Of a DNA stretch of 59,720 nucleotides, positions 8,427-15,837 are shown piece by piece (position 1 is the first letter of the stretch; the number at the start of each line of letters is the position of its first letter). A program made the position numbers and the translations under genes. The notes beneath the pieces are model-generated. The model had not been told where the DNA came from and made no database searches. It was given only the letters and a program-made list of their open reading frames with translations. The DNA lies in NCBI GenBank assembly GCA_018823175.1, contig JAHJIY010000016.1, positions 1-59,720 of the forward strand, in the 5' to 3' direction. The stretch is from Pseudomonadota bacterium. GTDB taxonomy: Bacteria > Desulfobacterota > Desulfobulbia > Desulfobulbales > JAHJIY01.

Positions 8427-9541
8427 TGAATCGTATTTACTACACAAAGCCTTCCATTACCGAACTGGAAGTCAGCTATGCGACGGATGCCGCGCGTAAT
8501 GGTTGGGGTGAGAATTGTTATGGATATATCAATCGTTTCGAGGAAGCATTCAAATCACATCTTGGTGTGAAATACGCAATCGCAACCTCCAGCTGTACCG
8601 GGGCATTACACATGGGGATGGCGGCACTTGGTATTGGTCCTGGTGATGAAGTGATCATGGCGGATACCAATTGGATCGCTACCACTTCTCCTATAGTTCA
8701 TTTGGGCGCAACACCGGTTTTTGTCGATATTCTCCCTGATAGTTGGTGCCTCGATCCTGATCTGGTGGAGGCAGCGATTACACCGAAGACGAAAGCCATT
8801 GTTGCGGTGCATCTTTACGGTAATTTGTGTGAAATGGATAGATTGCTGGCTATCGGCAACAAAAACGGGATCCCTGTGATAGAGGATGCCGCTGAAGCTA
8901 TCGGTTCAGTTTATCATGGAAAACGCGCCGGCAGTATGGGAAGGTTCGGGACATTTTCTTTTCATGGCACCAAGACACTTACGACCGGGGAAGGCGGAAT
9001 GTTCGTCACAAGTGATACCGATCTTTACGAAAAGGTATTAACCCTTTCCAACCATGGCCGGGCCCGCAATCAAACCAAACAGTTCTGGCCGGACATGGTT
9101 GGTTTCAAATACAAGATGTCCAATATTCAGGCCGCTATCGGTTGTGCGCAGATGGAACGGATTGATGAACTTGTCAGTCGAAAAAGGGAAATATTTGGAT
9201 ATTATAGAGATGCATTTGAATCTTTAGCTGTTGTTAAAATTAACCCTGAGCCCGCAGGAACTGTTAACGGTGCATGGATGCCTACAGTAGTTTTTGCTGA
9301 AAGAAGCGGTGTGACTCGAGAACTATTGCAGGATATTTTTGCTGCAGAGCATATAGACGCACGAGTTTTCTTTTACCCTTTGTCTCTTCTTCCTATGTTT
9401 GAAGATCAACCAAATAACAAATATTCAAGAGATATTCCGTGTCGAGCCATGAATCTGCCCAGTTATCACGAGATAACTAGGCAACAACAAGAAAGTGTCA
9501 TTGGTGTCATTCTTACATTGATAAAACTAAAATCGAGATAG
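8426..9541 (+). CDS. DegT/DnrJ/EryC1 sugar aminotransferase
   Basis: 371 aa. PLP-dependent fold with EDAAEA (Asp154, pyridine-nitrogen contact) and FSFHGTKTLTTGEGG, in which Lys183 is the Schiff-base lysine. The lysine rules out RfbH-type 3-dehydrases, which have histidine there. It resembles perosamine synthases, so C4 amination of the 4-keto sugar is the likely reaction. ATG 8426 overlaps the stop of the C-methyltransferase by one base and has GGAGG 8 nt upstream. Last of the five genes for an apparent CDP-linked C-methyl-4-amino-4,6-dideoxyhexose. Confidence 0.93.
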   Translation: MNRIYYTKPSITELEVSYATDAARNGWGENCYGYINRFEEAFKSHLGVKYAIATSSCTGALHMGMAALGIGPGDEVIMADTNWIATTSPIVHLGATPVFVDILPDSWCLDPDLVEAAITPKTKAIVAVHLYGNLCEMDRLLAIGNKNGIPVIEDAAEAIGSVYHGKRAGSMGRFGTFSFHGTKTLTTGEGGMFVTSDTDLYEKVLTLSNHGRARNQTKQFWPDMVGFKYKMSNIQAAIGCAQMERIDELVSRKREIFGYYRDAFESLAVVKINPEPAGTVNGAWMPTVVFAERSGVTRELLQDIFAAEHIDARVFFYPLSLLPMFEDQPNNKYSRDIPCRAMNLPSYHEITRQQQESVIGVILTLIKLKSR

Positions 9542-9543
9542 CT

Positions 9544-10311
9544 ATGAACTTTGAAGAAATAAAAGATTATTGGGAAAATCGTGCCAGTGAAGACTCCAGT
9601 GCGCAATCGACCACGCAAGATTTCTATCTTCGTGAAATAGAGTTTAATGTACTAGCTCAGAATATTGAGAAATATTCGCCTAATAATGTTGCGGATATTG
9701 GTTGCGGCGATGGTCGGACTACAGTGCGACTAGCTCGAAAATGTCCTGATATATCTTTTAAAGGTTTCGATTACTCTACTAGCATGATTAAGAATACGAA
9801 GGCAGTTCTTGATTCTTCAGATATTATAAATACACTTTTTGAAGTGTATGATGTTCTTGAAGGAATGTCTGGTTTGTTCGATCTGATATACACAACTCGA
9901 TGCTTAATTAACCTTCCATCGTGGGAACTTCAGAAAATTGCAATTAGTAATATACATAATGCCTTAATCGGTGATGGTGTTTATTTGATGATAGAGAATT
10001 TTATTGAAGGCCAGTCAAATTTTAACGAAGTAAGGAAGAAATTTGGTTTATCAGAGATCCCAATAAGGGAGCATAATCATTTCTTCGAGCGAGAAAGGCT
10101 TTTGGGATATATTGATGATTTATTTGATTTACAAAGCGAAGTAAATATAAGTAGCACATACTACTTAGCTAGTCGGGTTATTTATTCGAAGATTTGTGAT
10201 GAGGCTGGCATAATTCCTGATTACTTTGATGACCATCACCGTTTTGCAGTTGGGTTACCATTTTGTGGCGAGTATGGTCCCGTTCGTCTTCTCATCTTGA
10301 AAAAGAAATAA
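9544..10311 (+). CDS. Class I SAM-dependent methyltransferase
   Basis: 255 aa. Motif I is VADIGCGDGRTTVRLA near residue 50; YTTRCLINLPSW marks the post-II region. It starts 2 bp after the aminotransferase stop. The target is not evident: a sugar hydroxyl or amine of the neighbouring CDP-sugar, or the phosphoramidate group made by the downstream genes, are both possible. From here to about 13 kb the DNA is clearly more AT-rich than the flanking housekeeping genes, a sign of transfer. Confidence 0.85.
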   Translation: MNFEEIKDYWENRASEDSSAQSTTQDFYLREIEFNVLAQNIEKYSPNNVADIGCGDGRTTVRLARKCPDISFKGFDYSTSMIKNTKAVLDSSDIINTLFEVYDVLEGMSGLFDLIYTTRCLINLPSWELQKIAISNIHNALIGDGVYLMIENFIEGQSNFNEVRKKFGLSEIPIREHNHFFERERLLGYIDDLFDLQSEVNISSTYYLASRVIYSKICDEAGIIPDYFDDHHRFAVGLPFCGEYGPVRLLILKKK

Positions 10312-10323
10312 AAGGATTAAAAG

Positions 10324-11094
10324 ATGAATCATCAACAACAAGTTATAGAAAATATTGAAAATCTAGGTATGGATGAAGAACTCCAGAAAAGTTCAAATAT
10401 TTGGGTTCATGATAGTGCAATAAAAAACTATAGTTATAATTTCTCATGGTTGGGCCGCCCAATTATTCAGTATCCACAAGATATGGTTGCCATGCAAGAG
10501 CTGGTTTGGTTGATAAAACCAGATCTCATAATTGAGACTGGTATTGCTCATGGAGGGTCACTGATTTTTAGCGCATCCATGCTTGCGCTTCTCGACTATA
10601 GCGATGCTGTTGTTTCTGCGAAGACGATTGATCCAAAGGAAAGTCAGCGCCGTGTGCTAGGGATTGATATCGATATTAGGGATCATAACCTTGAAGCTAT
10701 TAAAGAACATCCACTAGCACATAAAATTGATATGATTCAAGGTTCAAGTATTGACCGAGAAGTAATTTCTAAGGTTCATCAATATGCCAAAGGCTTCAAA
10801 ACTATACTAGTTTGTCTTGACTCAAACCATACTCATGAACATGTACTTGCTGAACTAAATGCATATGCTTCGTTAGTTTCGTTGGGTAGTTATTGCGTTG
10901 TGTTTGATACGATCATTGAGGATATGCCAGCCGACATGTTTCCCGACCGCCCCTGGGGGCCGGGAAACAGCCCCAAAACAGCTGTTTGGGAATACCTCAA
11001 GGCTCACTCAGAGTTTGAGATAGACAAGTCTGTTCAGCACAAACTCCTCATTACAGTGGCACCAGACGGGTATTTGAGACGTACAGGAAAGTAA
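10324..11094 (+). CDS. Cephalosporin hydroxylase/rhamnosyl O-methyltransferase family (CmcI-like) protein
   Basis: 256 aa. WLIKPDLIIETGIAHGGS is the SAM-binding motif I region typical of CmcI, followed by IDIDIRDHN and LDSNHTHEHV, where acidic residues and His likely bind a metal. Members in polysaccharide loci are believed to O-methylate sugars. RBS AAAGGA lies before the ATG. It ends directly before the next start codon at 11095, so it belongs to the same operon. Confidence 0.85.
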   Translation: MNHQQQVIENIENLGMDEELQKSSNIWVHDSAIKNYSYNFSWLGRPIIQYPQDMVAMQELVWLIKPDLIIETGIAHGGSLIFSASMLALLDYSDAVVSAKTIDPKESQRRVLGIDIDIRDHNLEAIKEHPLAHKIDMIQGSSIDREVISKVHQYAKGFKTILVCLDSNHTHEHVLAELNAYASLVSLGSYCVVFDTIIEDMPADMFPDRPWGPGNSPKTAVWEYLKAHSEFEIDKSVQHKLLITVAPDGYLRRTGK

Positions 11095-12996
11095 ATGGGC
11101 GGAAAAAAATTAACTCTGGAGACCAAGCGTTGCGCCGAGTTGATTAAAGGCGCCTTGCTGGATAACATAAGAATAAAGTTTTCTTATGAAGATACACAAT
11201 CCTATAAACTTTGGATTTCTTTAACTTCAATCGAACGCTCTGAAGATGACGCATTAGTTTTGCTGGATAAACTTCAAAGCCTAAATTTTCCAGACCTCCA
11301 GGAAGAAATATTCAGAATTAACTTAAGCAATCTACTTGAGAGTAATAAAAATAATAAACCCTGGGTGGGAGTTTGGTGGGAATATTTAGTATTTGGTAGC
11401 CAGTTAACCCTCTTTGCTAAACGATTTTGTTCGCATGATTCATATAATTATTTGGGAATAATCTCTGAGAGCTGTTTGAATAAAGGAACAAGGTCAAGTG
11501 TTAAGGATTTTCTGTTTGGTAATTACCTTCTAATACCAAATGAAGAATATAAATCTTTACTGAACTTTCTCAATGCAGTCTTCATAGGCGAAAGCCTTCA
11601 TGTAAGAACATACTTCCCTAAAGGTGTTATCCGGATCGGACAACCGCATGGGCTTGATATTCCTCTTGATCATGCCTGTATAACTTATGGCGGAGGTAGA
11701 ATATTTGATTATATCCTTACTCCAATAAAAGAAAGAAAGAAATCACAGAGGCATTATCGCGGAATATTCCCACGTGCTTTGATTGAGCATAATTCAATAA
11801 ATATTTGTGCTATTCCGGCAGGTTATGCCAAGCTTGATGAGTTCTTTCAGGTAAGCAGGGATAAAAAGATTAAAGACAAAATAGTATATCATATTTCTTT
11901 ATGGGGGGTGGAGCATGACACAGTCAGAAACAATATTGGCGAGACTCTTCAATGTTTGCTGGTAAACTTCCCGGATCATGAAACTCTTTTTAGACCCGAC
12001 CCAACAGATCATGATAATGAAAAACTTTTAAAACAAATTTCTCAATTAAATAACTACTCCAATTTTCGAGTCAGCACATCATCATCTTATATTGAGGATT
12101 ATGCTGATGCTAAACTTCTGATAACTCATCGAGAGAAAACGGGTCACCTATTTGCGTATGCGACAGGCAGACCAATATTACTTTATCATAAAAAAGATAA
12201 GAGTAATTTAAGGAACATTACGCGTACAGGGCTAGGGTATGTTGTATACAACAAGGACCAGCTGATTCATAAAGTTGAAGAACTTTTACATAAACCGAAG
12301 GCTGAAGAGCAAAGAATTAGAAAAACGATGCAAAAAACTATTCATAATCCTGGTTCAGCCGTAGACTATGTGTTGAGTAACATGGATATAATTTTGCATC
12401 GTAAAAAGTTATCATCATGGGAAAGCTATCCTCTGTATGCTCTCGATGATGATTTTTCAGAGAAGGCCGTAGAAAATGGGTTGGAACATCTACTGAGAAG
12501 GAGAATCGTCGGATTGAATATTGCCCAGGCTGCTGTTGATCATGATCCCAGCAACCCGTTATTTAGATTATATGAGGCTGAATTTTTAAGCAGAATATCT
12601 TCACCAATCCAAGAAACATTCTATTTTACCAGATGGTATCGAGCCATTGTTCATATTGAGGCTGCTCTTCAATTAAGTAAAAATCGCCCACCTGAAATTA
12701 AAGAAAAAATAGAAGATTGGATATTAAATAAGGGTCTGTTGATGGCAAATGCCATCAAATGGTACATTCATAACAACATTAATAAAAGTGAAGATTATCC
12801 TGATATCGATAGATTAATTAGTATTTTTTCCATCATAGACAAGGGTGGCAGGTATTATTCATTACAATATGATCTGTTTAAATTGATTGATCTAAACATC
12901 AGTATAAAACAAATCAGATCAGTGCTTTCGGTATACTACATCATTATAAAAATTCGCGACAAGATAGAAAGAGGCTGGCGGAAGATCTGGTTTTAG
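11095..12996 (+). CDS. Large putative transferase with CDP-glycerophosphotransferase-like layout
   Basis: 633 aa; I do not recognise it with certainty. The central part (residues about 170-430) follows the order of motifs of Glyphos_transf (TagF-like) GT-B proteins: IRIGQPHGLDI, FDYILTP, a GYAKLDEFF segment, a short strand YHISLWG, LFRPDPTDHDN in place of the phosphate-binding His-Pro, and a final ATGRPILLY. Such enzymes transfer phospho-groups from CDP donors. The C-terminal 180 residues look helical and could be a repeat domain. Because the neighbouring genes make a CDP-phosphoramidate, this is my best candidate for the transferase that decorates the glycan; that role is inference. GGAAAG precedes the ATG. 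Confidence 0.6.
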   Translation: MGGKKLTLETKRCAELIKGALLDNIRIKFSYEDTQSYKLWISLTSIERSEDDALVLLDKLQSLNFPDLQEEIFRINLSNLLESNKNNKPWVGVWWEYLVFGSQLTLFAKRFCSHDSYNYLGIISESCLNKGTRSSVKDFLFGNYLLIPNEEYKSLLNFLNAVFIGESLHVRTYFPKGVIRIGQPHGLDIPLDHACITYGGGRIFDYILTPIKERKKSQRHYRGIFPRALIEHNSINICAIPAGYAKLDEFFQVSRDKKIKDKIVYHISLWGVEHDTVRNNIGETLQCLLVNFPDHETLFRPDPTDHDNEKLLKQISQLNNYSNFRVSTSSSYIEDYADAKLLITHREKTGHLFAYATGRPILLYHKKDKSNLRNITRTGLGYVVYNKDQLIHKVEELLHKPKAEEQRIRKTMQKTIHNPGSAVDYVLSNMDIILHRKKLSSWESYPLYALDDDFSEKAVENGLEHLLRRRIVGLNIAQAAVDHDPSNPLFRLYEAEFLSRISSPIQETFYFTRWYRAIVHIEAALQLSKNRPPEIKEKIEDWILNKGLLMANAIKWYIHNNINKSEDYPDIDRLISIFSIIDKGGRYYSLQYDLFKLIDLNISIKQIRSVLSVYYIIIKIRDKIERGWRKIWF

Positions 12997-13017
12997 AATC
13001 TAATATAGGTTTATTGC

Positions 13018-13530
13018 ATGGTAATTTGGTTAATTGGTTTATCTGGTGCAGGTAAAACAACGCTTGCAAATGAAGTCGTTGCCCAAGTTCGTTGTGTTAA
13101 AAATAACGTTGTTCTCCTTGATGGGGACATGTTGCGCGAGGTTTTTTCCAACGATCTTGGCCACACATTGACTGATCGCCGCACCAATGCGGATAGAATA
13201 TGTAAAATTGGGAAATTCCTTGACGATCAAGGAATTCATGTGGTCTGTGCAATTCTTTCCTTGTTCCCCGAATCGCGTTCCTGGAATCGTAAGAACCTGC
13301 AAAACTATTACGAAGTTTTTATAGATTCCCCTATGCAAGATCTTATTCAACGTGATTATAAAGGTCTCTACCGCAGATTTCAGCAGGGAGAAATTTGTGA
13401 TGTGGCTGGCATGGATATCGATTTTCCCCGTCCTGTGAATGCAGACATTGTCATTAAAAATGATACTACCGTGGAGGAATTGCTCAGTTTTGCTAAAGCT
13501 ATTTCACAAAAAATCACAGGTAAAATCTAA
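13018..13530 (+). CDS. CysC-like kinase; candidate cytidine diphosphoramidate kinase (Cj1415-like)
   Basis: 170 aa P-loop kinase of the APS-kinase family: Walker A GLSGAGKTT (residues 7-15), LLDGDMLREVF, and the family C-terminus DYKGLYRR and VAGMDIDFPRP. APS kinase for sulfate assimilation would normally sit with cysD/cysN or ATP sulfurylase; none are here. In Campylobacter the CysC homologue Cj1415 phosphorylates the 3'-hydroxyl of cytidine diphosphoramidate, and three further members of that pathway lie at 15838, 18257 and 18853. I therefore infer the same role. It overlaps the next gene by one base. Confidence 0.85.
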   Translation: MVIWLIGLSGAGKTTLANEVVAQVRCVKNNVVLLDGDMLREVFSNDLGHTLTDRRTNADRICKIGKFLDDQGIHVVCAILSLFPESRSWNRKNLQNYYEVFIDSPMQDLIQRDYKGLYRRFQQGEICDVAGMDIDFPRPVNADIVIKNDTTVEELLSFAKAISQKITGKI

Positions 13531-14279
13531 TGAATTATCCGTACAGTCAGGCAAATCGTATTGAGGAACCGCATAGCTATATGTACACACCATTTAATGG
13601 TGAATCTCTTTTGCACGCTCATCAATCGAGCAGGATGAATGTTTTACAGAAGTTTGTCAACGCTGAATCTAGTTCATTATATCCAGACCAGATGTTTGTT
13701 GCGCATGCCTTGCCTACAATTAAAAAACTATTTGATACCTCTTCGTTGGCAGGGGGCCAAAAGTTCTGCGCACTTTTGGAAGGCTTGGGCGGCAATATTT
13801 CCCGACAGGATATAATTGAAAGCAGCGCTTTGGCTGAATTGACTAAAGATATAAATAAATTTAGGACAAACGATTCTGTAAAAACATCAGATCTTTTGCA
13901 TTCATTGGTCGCCATTCAGTTAGCGGATATCCAGGATATAAAAACAAAAACCTGGCTTGATCGAATGGTTCAACGTTTTGAGGTTACCAAGAAGATTTAT
14001 GAATCCTATTCACCCGGTTTCAGGAAAGGCGAAGGATCAAACACTTCGGTTCGGTTATATTGGTTGTTTGCGCTGGCATTAAGCCTGTATTATGCCGAAT
14101 CAAATGAAATTAAATATTTGAGTACTCTGTTAAAAATTTGCGATTTACTATGTTCCTTGCCAAAAAATATGCTGCAAGAACATATCCCCAGACATGGATT
14201 GCCTGTTGTGTTGGCAACGGAAATGGTCAGTGTTCAACTGCTTGCTGAACAAAAGGGGGTGGCGTATGCGACTAAATGA
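13530..14279 (+). CDS. Protein of unknown function inside the phosphoramidate cluster
   Basis: 249 aa, no family recognised. It lacks a signal peptide and clear membrane segments; the C-terminal half (SVRLYWLFALALSLYYAES onwards) is strongly helical and moderately hydrophobic. The start overlaps the kinase stop (TAATG) and its end overlaps the formyltransferase-like gene by 14 bp, so it is made in fixed ratio with its neighbours. This coupling suggests a role in the same pathway, perhaps as a partner of the formyltransferase-like protein. Confidence 0.75.
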   Translation: MNYPYSQANRIEEPHSYMYTPFNGESLLHAHQSSRMNVLQKFVNAESSSLYPDQMFVAHALPTIKKLFDTSSLAGGQKFCALLEGLGGNISRQDIIESSALAELTKDINKFRTNDSVKTSDLLHSLVAIQLADIQDIKTKTWLDRMVQRFEVTKKIYESYSPGFRKGEGSNTSVRLYWLFALALSLYYAESNEIKYLSTLLKICDLLCSLPKNMLQEHIPRHGLPVVLATEMVSVQLLAEQKGVAYATK

Positions 14280-15021
14280 TATAGCCATGATCGCTGGTGA
14301 TACTTCGCGTTCCAGAGCCTATTTGCAGGCACTGGCGCGGAACTCGCTATTGCCCAATTATGTGCTCGTGCTTGAAAATGCTTCCGACACAGCTTTGCCG
14401 GGGCAATTAAAGAAGGGCCAATCTGATTCTGAGCAAGAACAGATCATCGAAGATGATGAATGCTGGAGTGAAGCACATTTTGATACAAGTCAGCCGATCA
14501 AAGTTCTCCTGGATGAACTCAACATTCCATATGATGTATCCACAAGCAAGGATATCAATGATTCCTTGGTAATCAAGGCTATCCGTCAAAGACCTGAGAC
14601 AGTTTTCATTTACTCTGGTTTCGGAGGTTATTTGTTGCGAGATGATGTTTTGTCTTCAGGGAAAAAATTTCTGCACGTGCACGGCGGTTATCTTCCTGAC
14701 TTCAAAGGAAGCACCACAAATTACTATAGCCTTATTGTAGAAAATACCATTGGCGCATCTGCGATTTTCATGAGCAAGGAAATTGATTGCGGACCAGTCC
14801 TGCTAAGGCGAAAATTTCCACCGCCAGAAAATAGAGAAGCAATTGATCACGTATATGACTCAGGAGCTCGGGCAAAAGTATTAGTTGAAGTTTTAAGAAA
14901 ATATTCAAAATGCCAAGGTTGGGAGTTTGAACTTCCTGCCAATCATGATGGTGAAACATATTACATCATTCATCCGGTCCTGAAACACATCGCGATTCTT
15001 GCTAAGGGTCAGCTGGATTAA
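14266..15021 (+). CDS. Formyltransferase-fold protein with altered active site
   Basis: 251 aa. Residues about 110-190 match the Formyl_trans_N fold: HVHGGYLPDFKGSTTNYYS corresponds to the N-x-H-x-x-LLP-x-x-RG region and KEIDCGPVL carries the conserved Asp (Asp174). His139 matches the catalytic His, but the usual Asn two residues earlier is His137. Canonical members transfer a formyl group from formyl-tetrahydrofolate to an amine. With an aminotransferase at 8426, N-formylation of the amino sugar is one option; the changed residue could mean another acyl donor. ATG 14266 has AGGGGG upstream. Confidence 0.75.
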   Translation: MRLNDIAMIAGDTSRSRAYLQALARNSLLPNYVLVLENASDTALPGQLKKGQSDSEQEQIIEDDECWSEAHFDTSQPIKVLLDELNIPYDVSTSKDINDSLVIKAIRQRPETVFIYSGFGGYLLRDDVLSSGKKFLHVHGGYLPDFKGSTTNYYSLIVENTIGASAIFMSKEIDCGPVLLRRKFPPPENREAIDHVYDSGARAKVLVEVLRKYSKCQGWEFELPANHDGETYYIIHPVLKHIAILAKGQLD

Positions 15022-15812
15022 TGCGAATTACTTATCGCAAGCGTGGAGTTAAAGAATACTGGACTTCTCGTTGGGACGATATCCCAGTGGATGAACCAAT
15101 GGAGAATTTAAGTGTTTATCCGCTAAAATACGCTCAGATGACTGTTAAAGAGAAAGCCGGTAAAGTTCTCGAGGCAGGATGTGGTGCAGGACGTATTCTG
15201 CGTTATTACCACGATGGCGGTTTCGATATTACCGGAATTGATTTCATCGATATAGCGATCAACAAACTTCAAAAGGTTGACCCCACGCTAAATGTTGAGG
15301 TGGGGGATATTACCAATTTGAGATTTGCTGATCAATCGTTCAGATACGTCCTTTCTTTTGGGCTTTACCATAACCTTGAGCACGATTTGGAAAAAGCTGT
15401 CAAGGAAACACATCGGGTTCTTGAGAAAAATGGCTTGGTTTGTGCGTCATTCCGGGCAGACAACATGCAAACCAGGCTTACAGATTATCTTGCTGCCAGA
15501 AAAGTCAAGAAAAGTAAGGGGGGGGGGCAGATGCGTTCTTTTCATAAAATGAACCTGACCCGAGAAGAGTTCGAATCTTTATTTACTAGTGTTGGCTTCG
15601 CAATTAACTTCATTGATTCTGTTGAAAATATGCCAATTTTATATAAATTTTCTTTTTTTCGTTCTTCTGGCCATAAGAAGTTTGATGAAAACAAGGCACG
15701 GTCAGAAGGATATTGTTTGTCTTGGCTCGGGCAGATAGTGCAAAATTTCTTGATGCGTTTCTTCCCCGATCAATTCTGTAATATTTACGTTCTTATTGCA
15801 CAAAAGCTGTGA
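15021..15812 (+). CDS. SAM-dependent methyltransferase containing a G10 tract (candidate MeOPN methyltransferase)
   Basis: 263 aa class I methyltransferase: motif I VLEAGCGAGRILRYY near residue 50, GIDFIDIAI as motif II, and SFGLYHNLEHD after it. Codons 166-169 (AAG GGG GGG GGG) contain ten consecutive G. As assembled the frame is intact. One extra G brings a TAA at 15545, one fewer a TGA at 15550, each cutting the protein to about 175 residues and removing the C-terminal third. The place next to the glutamine-kinase-like gene matches Cj1419/Cj1420 of Campylobacter, candidate O-methylases of phosphoramidate. The start overlaps the stop of the preceding gene by one base. Confidence 0.88.
   Translation: MRITYRKRGVKEYWTSRWDDIPVDEPMENLSVYPLKYAQMTVKEKAGKVLEAGCGAGRILRYYHDGGFDITGIDFIDIAINKLQKVDPTLNVEVGDITNLRFADQSFRYVLSFGLYHNLEHDLEKAVKETHRVLEKNGLVCASFRADNMQTRLTDYLAARKVKKSKGGGQMRSFHKMNLTREEFESLFTSVGFAINFIDSVENMPILYKFSFFRSSGHKKFDENKARSEGYCLSWLGQIVQNFLMRFFPDQFCNIYVLIAQKL
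15518..15527. repeat. Homopolymeric G10 tract inside a methyltransferase gene
   Basis: Ten uninterrupted G residues in a gene that otherwise has ordinary codon use. Tracts of this length are prone to slipped-strand mispairing; both +1 and -1 shifts meet a stop within 25 bp. Confidence 0.95.
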
Positions 15813-15837
15813 TATTACGTACTCCCCCTTACAAATT

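Noticed and set aside
13018..13530. APS kinase of assimilatory sulfate reduction
   Set aside because: No ATP sulfurylase or PAPS reductase nearby, and the three other enzymes of the phosphoramidate pathway are in the same operon.
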